From contig CANFHC010000004.1 in assembly GCA_947446575.1 (NCBI GenBank), positions 62,001 to 126,000 on the forward strand: 64,000 nt of DNA. The letters are read 5' to 3'. The position numbers and the translations under genes are program-made. Below are positions 19,151 to 30,557 of this stretch, in pieces; position 1 is the stretch's first letter, and each line of letters starts with the position of its first letter. Source of the stretch: Bacteriovoracaceae bacterium (GTDB lineage Bacteria > Bdellovibrionota > Bacteriovoracia > Bacteriovoracales > Bacteriovoracaceae). The notes under the pieces are model-generated. The model was given only the letters and a program-made list of their open reading frames with translations. It did no database searches and was not told the DNA's origin.

Positions 19151-20523
19151 CGATTAATAACGTTCTCTATATCACGCGCAGACTTTAACCCGATAAGTTC
19201 AATCTCGTATTTCCCTTTTAACTCACGAGCCGTCTTTTCTGAAGTCACAACTCGTTTATAGTTTAACTGAGCCATTTCTTTAATTCGAATTTCCATCTGG
19301 GGAATTGAGCGCACTTCTCCTGAGAGACCGACCTCTCCAACAAAAATTGTTCCTGAATCAATGGGCTTTGACCTGTATGAACTCAATAGTGAAGCTATTA
19401 TAGAAAGATCCGATTCACGAGAAATTAATTTCATTCCACCAACAACGTTTAAATAGATGTCATTAAAACCGAGAGGAAGTCCGAAATATTTTTCGATAAC
19501 AGCAACCATCATCGCAAGACGGTTGTTATCTACTCCTTGCGTGGTACGTCTGCCGTTTCCGAATTTGTTTTCTACAACGAGTGCTTGGATTTCGACAAAT
19601 AGTGAGCGTGATCCCTCAATGATACACGTGAGCGATCTTCCATAAGATCCTTCAAGCTGATCGTCTAAGAAATACTGTGAAGGGTTTTTTACTTCATCTA
19701 AGCCGCTTTCTTTCATTTCAAAGATTCCAACTTCGTTAGTATTACCGAAGCGATTTTTCATCGCCCGCAATAACCGGTAGTGGCCAAATTGATCGCCTTC
19801 GAAATATATAACGGTATCAACCATGTGTTCTAAAATTTTGGGACCAGCGATAGATCCTTCTTTTGTAATGTGACCGATAACAAAACAAGTTATGCCGTTA
19901 GCCTTTACGTGGCTCATGAGCTCATAAGTGACTTCGCGAATTTGAGTAACAGTTCCGGGAGCAGAATCAATTTCAGAAGATGAAGTTGTTTGGATCGAAT
20001 CGATTACGAGAAATCTTGGTTGTAATTTATTAATTTGCTCTAAAACTTTTTGCCAATTGGTTTCGTTGTAGATGTAAAAGTTGGCGGTATTGACTCCGAC
20101 TCGCTTTGCTCTTTCTGCAACTTGATTAACTGATTCTTCGCCGCTTACATAAAGAACGACTTGGTCGCCATGAGTTTGTGAAAGTTTTCCCATTACACTT
20201 GTTAAGAGGGTTGATTTTCCGATTCCTGGTTCTCCTCCTATTAAGATGAGTGATCCCGGAACAACTCCACCACCAACAACTCGATCGAATTCGCCCATAC
20301 CAGTAACGACACGAAATTGTTTTTCTAAGACGATATCATTGATAAGTTTAGGAACTTCACTGCCTTGAGCAGTTCTTTTATGAGCACGGTTTAAATCTTT
20401 AGCAGCAACGGTTGTCTCTTCAACAAATGAATTCCATGAACCACATTCTGGACACTTTCCCATCCATTTCGATGTCTGGTATGAACAGCTCTGACAAATG
20501 AATGTCGTTAACTTTTTGGCCAT
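19147..20523 (-). CDS. radA: DNA repair and recombination protein RadA
   Basis: RadA promotes branch migration during recombinational repair. The 458-residue product has the N-terminal four-cysteine zinc finger (Cys10, 13, 24, 27), Walker A GGEPGIGKST at 96-105, the RadA-specific KNRFG motif near 258, and a C-terminal Lon-like domain (VGEVGLSGEVR). It lies ten bases downstream of ligA, so the two DNA-repair genes probably share a transcript. Confidence 0.96.
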   Translation of the reverse strand: MAKKLTTFICQSCSYQTSKWMGKCPECGSWNSFVEETTVAAKDLNRAHKRTAQGSEVPKLINDIVLEKQFRVVTGMGEFDRVVGGGVVPGSLILIGGEPGIGKSTLLTSVMGKLSQTHGDQVVLYVSGEESVNQVAERAKRVGVNTANFYIYNETNWQKVLEQINKLQPRFLVIDSIQTTSSSEIDSAPGTVTQIREVTYELMSHVKANGITCFVIGHITKEGSIAGPKILEHMVDTVIYFEGDQFGHYRLLRAMKNRFGNTNEVGIFEMKESGLDEVKNPSQYFLDDQLEGSYGRSLTCIIEGSRSLFVEIQALVVENKFGNGRRTTQGVDNNRLAMMVAVIEKYFGLPLGFNDIYLNVVGGMKLISRESDLSIIASLLSSYRSKPIDSGTIFVGEVGLSGEVRSIPQMEIRIKEMAQLNYKRVVTSEKTARELKGKYEIELIGLKSARDIENVINR

Positions 20524-20532
20524 GGAGAATTC

Positions 20533-22410
20533 CTATTTCAAAAGCTTTAAGAGATCAGCTTCTGTAATTATTTTTATTTTTAACTCGAGAGCTTTTTTAT
20601 ACTTACTGGAACTTGGGTCTGTTTCGTTAGTGACAAGTATATCTGTATTCTTAGAGACGGAACTCACAACAATTCCTCCGCCTTCTCTAATCATATCTTC
20701 AATAACGGGTCGTTTTTCTGAAAGAGCTCCGGTGATGCAAATTTTTAAACCAGTAACTTTTGTTTCCCTAGTTTCTGCTGTCGTGAATTCAAAACCAAGG
20801 TCAATAAGTTCATCTATTAGTTTTGATTTTTCTTTTAGCGAACTTAAAAATTCTGTTGCTGACTTTTCAGCAAAAGATTCTACGTTCATTAATTGCTCTA
20901 TCCTTAGGTGTTGGATTTTTTTAATTGTATCAAATCCGGCACGTACAACTTTTTCGCATTTATTGAAAGCTCCGCCTGTAATTCCTAAAGCTGAAAGAAA
21001 AACTATCAAGTCAACTGTCTTAGATTTTTGAATTGATTCGATTAATTTGGCACTTAACTTTTCTTTAACCTTGTCGATCTTCATAAGATCAGCGGCTTCC
21101 AGTCTGTATAAATCAGCTATGCTTTCAACGAGCTTTGCATTGATCAATTCTTCTAAGCGCTTCCCGCTTAGATCTTCTATGCCAATCTTCTGAATGAAAT
21201 TTAAAATAATTTCTAGGTTTTTACCGGGACAAAACTCATTCTTGCAGTAAATTCTGATGTCCACGATTTCAACTTCTGAATGACAACTTGGACAATGATC
21301 CGGAATCTCGAATTTATTTATTGAAGATTTAACGACAGATAAAAACTTTGGAATAACTTCACCCGAACGAATAATTTCTATAACGTCCCCGGCCTTAAGA
21401 TTATTGGCACTAACCATTCCATAATTATGTAACGTCACTCGACTAATCATTGCGCCAGAGAGCTCAACTGGCTCCACATCACCTACAGGTGTGAGAATTC
21501 CATTTCTAGAAACCGACCAGATGATTTCCTTTAAAATGGTAGTTTTTGATTCTCCTTGAAATTTAAAGGCGATTTTATAGCGAGGATGATGAGAGGTCTC
21601 TCCTAGCTCTTCGTGCAGGGCCATTTTATTATACGTAAAAACCAAACCATCGATTTGATAGTCGCCCTCACTCATAAAAGTACGAGCCTTGTCGATTACA
21701 TCATTCAAAGAATTTTTTTCTTTATGAATTTCGACATCCGGAATTAAAAATTCATGTTTTGATAATAACTTAAATTTATCTGATTCAAACTTCACCACTT
21801 CATTACTGATATAATCAAACGACATAAATTTAATATAGCGACAAAGTTCTAAGTTATCTTTTCTTCCCATAAGACCGGCGACAATATTTCGCTGGCTCGT
21901 CGGTTTTTCTAATCCGATGGCACTCATTTCTTGAGAGAGTTTAAAAAAACTATCTTCATCACAAAAAAGTTCACCACGAATTTCTACTTTATTTTTATTT
22001 GTTATGCACTTTGGAACATTACTTATCCACATTACTTTTTTCGTAATGTTTTCTCCATAAGTCCCATCACCCCTTGTTTTTGCTAAAAACAAATCGCCAT
22101 CTTGATAAATCAGTGAGCAGCTAATTCCGTCGAGCTTCACAGTGCTTAGGATTTCTTCATTGCCCATCCAAGACACGAGATCTTCCACTACATATGTTTT
22201 TTCAAGCGATAGCATTTTTTTGTCGTGCTTAATTTTATCACTTGCTGACGAAGTTGTTCCTACTATTAATAACGTGGGGTTTTTGGGATCAAGCGATCTC
22301 AACTCATCTTCAATTTTATCATAGGCGGCATCAGAAATTTCAGGACGCCCTTGATAATAGAGCGCTTTATGCTTAATAAGCTCGGCTTCGAGCTTTTGAA
22401 TACGACTCAT
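20533..22410 (-). CDS. ligA: NAD-dependent DNA ligase
   Basis: LigA seals nicks using NAD+. The 625-residue product is slightly shorter than the usual ~670. The adenylated lysine is Lys92 in VKLDGISC. Downstream are the OB-fold, a four-cysteine zinc site (CPSC...CKNEFC), helix-hairpin-helix repeats and a C-terminal BRCT domain from about residue 548 (TGLKICITGALSEKRP). No key element is missing. Confidence 0.96.
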   Translation of the reverse strand: MSRIQKLEAELIKHKALYYQGRPEISDAAYDKIEDELRSLDPKNPTLLIVGTTSSASDKIKHDKKMLSLEKTYVVEDLVSWMGNEEILSTVKLDGISCSLIYQDGDLFLAKTRGDGTYGENITKKVMWISNVPKCITNKNKVEIRGELFCDEDSFFKLSQEMSAIGLEKPTSQRNIVAGLMGRKDNLELCRYIKFMSFDYISNEVVKFESDKFKLLSKHEFLIPDVEIHKEKNSLNDVIDKARTFMSEGDYQIDGLVFTYNKMALHEELGETSHHPRYKIAFKFQGESKTTILKEIIWSVSRNGILTPVGDVEPVELSGAMISRVTLHNYGMVSANNLKAGDVIEIIRSGEVIPKFLSVVKSSINKFEIPDHCPSCHSEVEIVDIRIYCKNEFCPGKNLEIILNFIQKIGIEDLSGKRLEELINAKLVESIADLYRLEAADLMKIDKVKEKLSAKLIESIQKSKTVDLIVFLSALGITGGAFNKCEKVVRAGFDTIKKIQHLRIEQLMNVESFAEKSATEFLSSLKEKSKLIDELIDLGFEFTTAETRETKVTGLKICITGALSEKRPVIEDMIREGGGIVVSSVSKNTDILVTNETDPSSSKYKKALELKIKIITEADLLKLLK

Positions 22411-22444
22411 TTCTCTATCTCCAAATTTTAAAAAAAGAATTGGA

Positions 22445-23905
22445 TTAAAATGTAAAAATCGTACCTATCTTAGCAGAAACATCTTTGAATTGCTCTTCTT
22501 TTGTAGTGCCTGAAAAGCTCGCTTTGTTGGCAAGAACAGAAAGCCCGCCACTAAAGGTCATGTTCGGTTGGTATAAATATTGACTACCGAATTCTAATCG
22601 GTAATTTGAACTTGAATCATCTGAACCAAAGATTGTAACTTTTTCTTTATAAGATGAAGTTAGGAGAAAATCAAAAAGCAGATACATTCTTACAGACTCA
22701 AAAACAGGCACACTGCCTCTTGTTCCTAGCAATAAACCACTAAAAGTAAAATCTGTGTATCCATCTGTTGTATTTGTGTTTAGACCATAATCGTAATTAG
22801 CGTATCCTGTATAAATATCTACTTGTGGCCCGTAGAAAAAACCCATGGGTAAATATTTATACCCAAATTTTATTCTCGTAACTGAATTAGTCGTGCTGTT
22901 GTTCTCTGTTGTAAATGTTCCCTGATCTTTTGAATATTTCCCAAATTTTTTTCCGATGTCTAAACCAACCCAATAATTTCTTGTGGCCCAGAGTTCGGTT
23001 TCTAAATCAACTCCATAAATTAAACCCGTCATTGATTTTTCTGCTGTCCCTGTTTGAGAAGTTGACCCATTTCCGACATTTAGAAATAAACCAAATGTTC
23101 CAAGTTTTCCAAAATCTTCTTTATCTTTTTCCGGATAATTAATTTGCTGAATCGCTTTCTCTTTTTCACTAGCACGAACCTTTATCCAGTCTTCAAGGCG
23201 CAATTTTTTCTGCCCTTCATAACTTGTAATTTTGGCCTGGGCCTGAGTATCACTGACATCAAAGACTTTCGCGTCTGCAATTTTTTCTGTTTGATAATCA
23301 ATAATTTCTTTTAAAAGCGGATGTTGACGCTTTGTTGTGGGTCTTTCAATTGTAATTTCGCTTCCGTTATAGATATGAGCTTTTTTCCCAATATCAATTG
23401 TAAACTGATCCCCTAAAACACCTTTAACTCTTCCTTCATAGGGAATAGTTTTTTCATAAACATCGAGCCAATTAATAATAGTCTGAGCAATTAAAGCACT
23501 ATCATTACTTTTTAATTGTGTCTGCTCTTTGAAATATTTATCTTCTCCGTTTTCACCAATAATTTCTGTTTTAATATCTGTCGTTCCAACCTGCATACGC
23601 AGTGTAACTCTAATCATTGTTCCGGCTTTTGTTTTGTCGGCAATAACCTTTAAAACGTCTTTGTTTCCTAGGTGTTCCTCTAAGTTTTTTGAGTACTGCC
23701 CTAGAATGTTTATTAATTCCGAATTTGACTTATATGTGCACCAGCTTCCCTCTTTTATATAGTTTTCTATTTCTTCAAAAACTTTAAATCCTACCTTGTT
23801 ATCTACTCCATCTGTGATGGGCAACAACATACAGTGCCTCATCGATTCTGTGGCGCTGACACCTAAAGTAAAGATCATAAAAAAGAAGAAAATTATTTTA
23901 TTCAT
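22445..23905 (-). CDS. Exported protein with C-terminal outer-membrane barrel
   Basis: The 486-residue product has a signal peptide (MNKIIFFFFMIFTLGVSAT), a periplasmic-looking N-terminal domain (about 20-260) with two early cysteines, and a C-terminal half made of alternating strands ending in IGTIFTF, as in outer-membrane beta-barrels. Family unknown. Its start overlaps the upstream HTH-protein stop by 4 bases (ATGA type), so the two are translationally coupled and probably act together. Confidence 0.7.
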   Translation of the reverse strand: MNKIIFFFFMIFTLGVSATESMRHCMLLPITDGVDNKVGFKVFEEIENYIKEGSWCTYKSNSELINILGQYSKNLEEHLGNKDVLKVIADKTKAGTMIRVTLRMQVGTTDIKTEIIGENGEDKYFKEQTQLKSNDSALIAQTIINWLDVYEKTIPYEGRVKGVLGDQFTIDIGKKAHIYNGSEITIERPTTKRQHPLLKEIIDYQTEKIADAKVFDVSDTQAQAKITSYEGQKKLRLEDWIKVRASEKEKAIQQINYPEKDKEDFGKLGTFGLFLNVGNGSTSQTGTAEKSMTGLIYGVDLETELWATRNYWVGLDIGKKFGKYSKDQGTFTTENNSTTNSVTRIKFGYKYLPMGFFYGPQVDIYTGYANYDYGLNTNTTDGYTDFTFSGLLLGTRGSVPVFESVRMYLLFDFLLTSSYKEKVTIFGSDDSSSNYRLEFGSQYLYQPNMTFSGGLSVLANKASFSGTTKEEQFKDVSAKIGTIFTF

Positions 23906-24231
23906 AGTGTTTCTGGAAGCGGAGGCAATTCCGTAATTTGTTGAGACTCATAAACTGAGAGTAGCATTTTGAGATCGTTAATTTCTTCTTGAAGTTCTCG
24001 GTTTTGGCGTTTAAAAAATTCTACTTCTAACTTCTGAGCAAGTTCAGCTTTTGCGTTTGAGTAGTCAACTCTATTCTCTTCAGGAATTTCTTTTGTCCAA
24101 ATAAAATACTTTCCGTTTTCTTCTCTGTATTTTACATGACCCGCTTTAATAGAACGTCTAATTGTAGAAATCGACGTTTTTTTAATGTTTGCGTAGTCGA
24201 GTATAGATAACCAAATTCCATCTTGATTCAT
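23902..24231 (-). CDS. Small HTH / coiled-coil protein
   Basis: The 109-residue product starts with a MerR/excisionase-like helix-turn-helix (about residues 8-48: DYANIKKTSISTIRRSIKAG then HVKYREENGKYFIW, resembling helix-turn-helix plus wing). A coiled coil follows at about 58-95 (heptad-like, Glu/Leu rich). A good ribosome-binding site (GGAG) precedes the ATG. Coupling to an outer-membrane barrel gene is unusual for a DNA-binding protein; it may autoregulate the pair or bind something other than DNA. Confidence 0.6.
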   Translation of the reverse strand: MNQDGIWLSILDYANIKKTSISTIRRSIKAGHVKYREENGKYFIWTKEIPEENRVDYSNAKAELAQKLEVEFFKRQNRELQEEINDLKMLLSVYESQQITELPPLPETL

Positions 24232-24293
24232 TTTTCACTCCATTATTAAAAACATTTTAGCTCAAATATCCCATGGATAAAAACTTTTTATAG

Positions 24294-25541
24294 TTGTCTA
24301 ATATTCTCGAGTATTATTTTTCAAAAAGTCTTCCGGACCCATGTTATGCTTTAAACATGTATCACAATATCGACCTCTCACCTTTTAAGAATAAAAAAAC
24401 TGCACTTGTTTTATCAGGTGGAGTTGTTAAAGCTGCTTCATGGCATTTAGGCGTAGCTTTGGCCTTAGAAGAATTCGGATTTGTTTTAAAGCACAACAAA
24501 TCTCCAATTGATCCTGATTACGAAATTTCAACATATGTTGGTTCAAGTGCTGGCTCATTAATTAATCTCTATTTTGCATCTGGATTTCGACCTATTGATG
24601 TTATCGATGCGACTATTAATCGCAAAAATGCTCAGACATCACTTAAGGCCGTAACCTATTCTGATATGCTTTCAAGAAAAATGCCTTCTCGTGATGCTTT
24701 CAATTTTGATTTTTATAATCCTTTTGAAGGTTTTCCAACACTCTTTAAACAAATGGCGAAGCCATTGCTCTCAATTTCGGGTTTGTTTTCTACGGAAGGC
24801 TTAAACCAATACATGCAAAACCACGTCATTCTTTCGCAGCAATTCGAAGAATACATGGCAGATATGTTTGTAGTCGCCACTCAGCTAGATCATTCTCGCA
24901 AAGTAATTTTCAGTAAATATAATTATCCAAGCCCCATTCATGATTCAACCTCGGAGTACTATACGGGCGTTGATGTTTCTCAAGCGGTTTCTGCCAGCAT
25001 GAGTGTCCCGCCTTTTTATGCTCCATTCGCCGTTAAAAACCCAAGAACATCTAAAATTGACTATTATATTGATGGTGAAATTAGAGAGACACTTTCTAAC
25101 CACATTGCCGTGGATAATAAATGTGATTTTATTATAAGTTCTTGGACTCACACACCTTATCACTATCACGATGAAGTTGGATCTCTTATAAACTACGGAC
25201 TTCCTGCTATTTGTATGCAAGCAATCTATTTGATGATTCAAAAAAAGATAGTCGCCTCTAGAAGTCAAAAGATATTGGCTAAAGATATCATCGATACGGT
25301 TAATGACTATATGGCATCGAATAATTTTTCTCAAAAAGATCGTACTAAGATTGTTTCTATTTTAGAGCGTAAGATGAATTACAATCCCAATATTAAATTC
25401 ATCGACATTTTTCCTGACCACTCTCATTACAAGTTATTTTTCACGAACTCTTTTTCTCTTGACCCTCAAAAAGCCAAATACATCATGACAGCCGGTTATA
25501 AAAAAACCTTTGAAGTATTTAAAAAACTAGAATGGGATTAA
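24294..25541 (+). CDS. Patatin-like phospholipase
   Basis: The patatin fold hydrolyses acyl esters of lipids. The oxyanion-hole segment SGGVVKA (41-47) and the nucleophile elbow GSSAG (Ser85) are clear, and the dyad aspartate is probably in YYIDGEIRE near residue 262. The product is 415 residues from TTG 24294; that start directly follows an in-frame stop and has no ribosome-binding site. ATG 24357 is the alternative and keeps the whole catalytic domain. No signal peptide is seen, so it could be cytosolic, or secreted by another route. Confidence 0.85.
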   Translation: MSNILEYYFSKSLPDPCYALNMYHNIDLSPFKNKKTALVLSGGVVKAASWHLGVALALEEFGFVLKHNKSPIDPDYEISTYVGSSAGSLINLYFASGFRPIDVIDATINRKNAQTSLKAVTYSDMLSRKMPSRDAFNFDFYNPFEGFPTLFKQMAKPLLSISGLFSTEGLNQYMQNHVILSQQFEEYMADMFVVATQLDHSRKVIFSKYNYPSPIHDSTSEYYTGVDVSQAVSASMSVPPFYAPFAVKNPRTSKIDYYIDGEIRETLSNHIAVDNKCDFIISSWTHTPYHYHDEVGSLINYGLPAICMQAIYLMIQKKIVASRSQKILAKDIIDTVNDYMASNNFSQKDRTKIVSILERKMNYNPNIKFIDIFPDHSHYKLFFTNSFSLDPQKAKYIMTAGYKKTFEVFKKLEWD

Positions 25542-25545
25542 AAAT

Positions 25546-27624
25546 TTAGAGTTGCTCAACCAGGTAAGTGCCTTCAGAGCAAAACGTTTTTAAGAACTCA
25601 GTCGATCCATCAGTGTAATCAAGCTTAACGTTCATTAAGCCTTCCATATCACCTACAATAAATGCTTTTTCTGCAAGCTCAGAGCTGTCTTTTGAAAAGT
25701 TTCCATCTTTATCTAAGAAACTTGTTTCAACAAACATTTCTCCGCTGCGGTTTTTTCCATTGGCCTTAAACTCGCGAAGGTCTTTTGAGAGATTTACTTG
25801 AACAACACAACGCTCTTTTAATGAGCTGATCTGATTCATTTCTAATACTTTTCCAATAAAATCGTTGCCTGGGATTTCTATGTCTTTTTCATTCCACGAA
25901 CCAACAAACACAGAGTCTTTTAGGTGTTTAAATTCTAGGTATTTTCTCATTCCGTTAGCAAGCGTTGGCACTTTTACTTCATACGCATTGAGAGTTTTTT
26001 TCTTTGCCGTATTTGTCGTATTAAAATATGAGATTGCATTACCATCAATAACCAATTCTTTCTTTTTTTGTCCCAATAGACTTCTAGTTGTAAACGTAAA
26101 GGTCTCTCTCTCACTTTTACTAAAGCTTGGATCTTCGTAATACATTTCCCCGTCACCAACATAAACAATTTTCTGAGCGACTTCTTTATTATTTAACAAA
26201 TAACGAATTAAAATATTACCTGTTTTCACACCAGCATAGAGAACGTAACTCGCTCCAGCTGCATCCGTTTGTGGCTTAAAGTTTTGGTTAAAATAAAAGC
26301 GCTGAGCAAATCTTGAATCTATTTCTGTATCTACTATAGAAGCGTCAAGAGCTACCATTAAAAGATTTCCTTCAATTGAAAGACCTTGTTTCACTAAAAA
26401 CTTTTGAATTCCTTCTTCATTTATTAGTGGAACTTCAATTCCTTTTGTTGCTCCTAGATTTAACTCTACTCTTGTTGGAATCATTCCTTGAGCTTGCACA
26501 ATTCCCGTCTGAGTATTCATCTCGCCACTAAGTGAGTAAGCAATTGCGATTTCGCCACTCGTTTGATCATCAAGTCTTTCTGCTCTATCGTAATCAGGAA
26601 CAAATTCAAAAGCATTGGCACTTCTACTTTTGTGAGTACTCAAATTAATTTCTTTTGCTCTTAAGATGAATTGTGTCTCGTGAGTATTCAGTATTGGCGG
26701 AGCCATAAATGCGCTTACTTCTTTTTCAAGATCACTCACCGCTTGTTTTTTTGTATTGTTGGTATAATCATAAATCGTATTATCTGGTGAATCCAAAGCA
26801 ATTTCTTGATTTTCTATTTTAGTTGTTTCAGCTAAGGCCGCTTTTTTTTGAGTATTCACACTCGCTAGTCTTACCGGTGAATTTCCAATCTCTCTACTGA
26901 TTGCCTGTTTTACTGTATTTGATATTGGTCTTTCATATAACTGTTGATCAATCGTTTTTGCTTTGGGCAATTTGTCTGAGTAGTCAAACATGACCATCTC
27001 TTCATCCTTAGCAGCTTCTTTTATTGCGGCTTCTTCATGTGCAACATTTCTTTCTGGCGCTGGTTGAATTGTTTTAACTTCATCTGCCTCTATAGGGGCA
27101 GTAATTTCTTTTACGCTTTCTTGTGTACTGGCCTGAGCAACAACAACTTCATCTTTAATAGTTGCTTCATATGTAGAAGAGATTGCCATGTTTTCAAACT
27201 TTGAATACTCAACCGACTCAACACTATAGGCATACAGATCTATCAGACCTTTGTTGTTAATTTCGTATTCGGAAAATAATTCATTTGGTTTTGTAACTTC
27301 AACAACGGCCACGATTGCTTTTTCTTCAATAATGATTTTTGGTTTAATCATTCTTACTGCGTATCTAGTCTGTTTAATTTTTTGTGTGAGTTCTTTATTG
27401 ATAACGTTAATGATGTCATTAGTAACGGTTGTTTCGTCAGACAATGTCGTTGCATTTTCAGTCTTAGAAATTTCTTGAACATTCGCAGCTAAATTAGCAA
27501 ATGCCGAAAAATTTATTTCAGTTGTTTTATTTTTTTGTGTTGCGAATGAATGGATTTGCGACAGCAGAATTGCTGAAATGAAAAAACAAGAAGATGTCGT
27601 GAGTAACGTCTTTTTTATGGTCAT
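25546..27624 (-). CDS. Large exported protein of unknown function
   Basis: I start at ATG 27624 (MTIKK...), three codons inside a TTG start, giving 692 residues. The N-terminus is a signal peptide ending near IHSFA. The N-terminal half (about 30-330) is low-complexity and rich in Glu, Lys, Thr and Ala, probably disordered. The C-terminal half looks more folded and beta-rich. No family recognised. The gene holds five copies of the decamer TGARTAYTCA, with two more just upstream. It follows the ATP synthase operon on the same strand, separated by a hairpin. Confidence 0.7.
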   Translation of the reverse strand: MTIKKTLLTTSSCFFISAILLSQIHSFATQKNKTTEINFSAFANLAANVQEISKTENATTLSDETTVTNDIINVINKELTQKIKQTRYAVRMIKPKIIIEEKAIVAVVEVTKPNELFSEYEINNKGLIDLYAYSVESVEYSKFENMAISSTYEATIKDEVVVAQASTQESVKEITAPIEADEVKTIQPAPERNVAHEEAAIKEAAKDEEMVMFDYSDKLPKAKTIDQQLYERPISNTVKQAISREIGNSPVRLASVNTQKKAALAETTKIENQEIALDSPDNTIYDYTNNTKKQAVSDLEKEVSAFMAPPILNTHETQFILRAKEINLSTHKSRSANAFEFVPDYDRAERLDDQTSGEIAIAYSLSGEMNTQTGIVQAQGMIPTRVELNLGATKGIEVPLINEEGIQKFLVKQGLSIEGNLLMVALDASIVDTEIDSRFAQRFYFNQNFKPQTDAAGASYVLYAGVKTGNILIRYLLNNKEVAQKIVYVGDGEMYYEDPSFSKSERETFTFTTRSLLGQKKKELVIDGNAISYFNTTNTAKKKTLNAYEVKVPTLANGMRKYLEFKHLKDSVFVGSWNEKDIEIPGNDFIGKVLEMNQISSLKERCVVQVNLSKDLREFKANGKNRSGEMFVETSFLDKDGNFSKDSSELAEKAFIVGDMEGLMNVKLDYTDGSTEFLKTFCSEGTYLVEQL

Positions 27625-27719
27625 AGCTATCAAATAATTCTAACAAAGCTTTAATGATGATCAAGAAAGAGTTCTTTTTGCCTAGCTGATTTTGAATAGT
27701 CGAATGAGGATTTTATGAA

Positions 27720-27770
27720 AATTTTGAGTACTCATTTAATAAATAATTAAAAAATGAATACTCAAAATGT
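27720..27770 (-). terminator. AT-rich hairpin downstream of atpC
   Basis: Nearly perfect inverted arms at 27721-27738 and 27752-27769, each carrying one TGARTAYTCA decamer (27725-27734 and 27755-27764), with a loop of about 13 A/T bases. On the minus strand the second arm runs into TTTT. It lies 6-55 bases after the atpC stop, so it could end the ATP operon, though the stem is A/T-rich and weak. Regulator binding is an alternative because of the decamers. Confidence 0.45.
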
Positions 27771-27775
27771 ATTTA

Positions 27776-28201
27776 TTAGCGTGGACGAGTGAACTCACCG
27801 ATCTGAATGCGGATTTTCGCTCTTTCTGCCTTACCTTGGTAAAGCTCGATGTCTTCAGGAGTAAGTCCTTCAGTGTTCTTTAAGTGATCTTCTGCGTTTT
27901 TAAGCGCAAGTTTTGCTCTTTCAACATCAACATCAGTGCTTTCTTCAGCTGTGTTTGAAAGGATCACAATTTTATTTTCCAGAATTTTACAAACACCTGT
28001 TGATAAAGCGTAGTGTCTGTCGGCATTCTCAGCTCCCCCGAAAACAGTGAGTACACCCGGCGACAATTTAGTCACGATGTGTGTGTGGTTTTCGAGAACG
28101 TTGATTTGCCCGCGGACCGTTGGTATTAGCAACGATTCCGCAAGAATTCCTTTTGCTATAATTTTAGAAGGCGTAAGGATATCAACTGTAAAAAATTTCA
28201 T
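27776..28201 (-). CDS. atpC: ATP synthase epsilon subunit
   Basis: Epsilon belongs to the central stalk and inhibits ATP hydrolysis. The 141-residue product has the N-terminal beta-sandwich (FTVDILTPSKIIAKGILAESLLIPTVRGQINVL...) and a C-terminal helical pair (DVERAKLALKNAEDHL). It is the last gene of the F1 operon, in the standard beta-epsilon order. Confidence 0.93.
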   Translation of the reverse strand: MKFFTVDILTPSKIIAKGILAESLLIPTVRGQINVLENHTHIVTKLSPGVLTVFGGAENADRHYALSTGVCKILENKIVILSNTAEESTDVDVERAKLALKNAEDHLKNTEGLTPEDIELYQGKAERAKIRIQIGEFTRPR

Positions 28202-28221
28202 CTGCTTTCGATCCTAAAAAA

Positions 28222-30521
<2,300 letters not shown>

Positions 30522-30557
30522 TGTTTATATTCCTAATTCTTTTTCTTAGCACGACTT

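Noticed and set aside
20498-21031. Long plus-strand open frame (177 codons) antisense to ligA
   Set aside because: It lies wholly opposite conserved ligA/radA codons, has no ribosome-binding site, and its composition is the mirror of ligA.
24278-24292. A/T-only palindrome upstream of the patatin gene
   Set aside because: Too A/T rich and short to be a stable hairpin.
27086-27099. 14-base match TCTATAGGGGCAGT shared between the 25.5-27.6 kb gene and the mnmE repeat
   Set aside because: Both encode TAPIE, it is a single match without the palindrome's second arm, so chance or codon similarity explains it.
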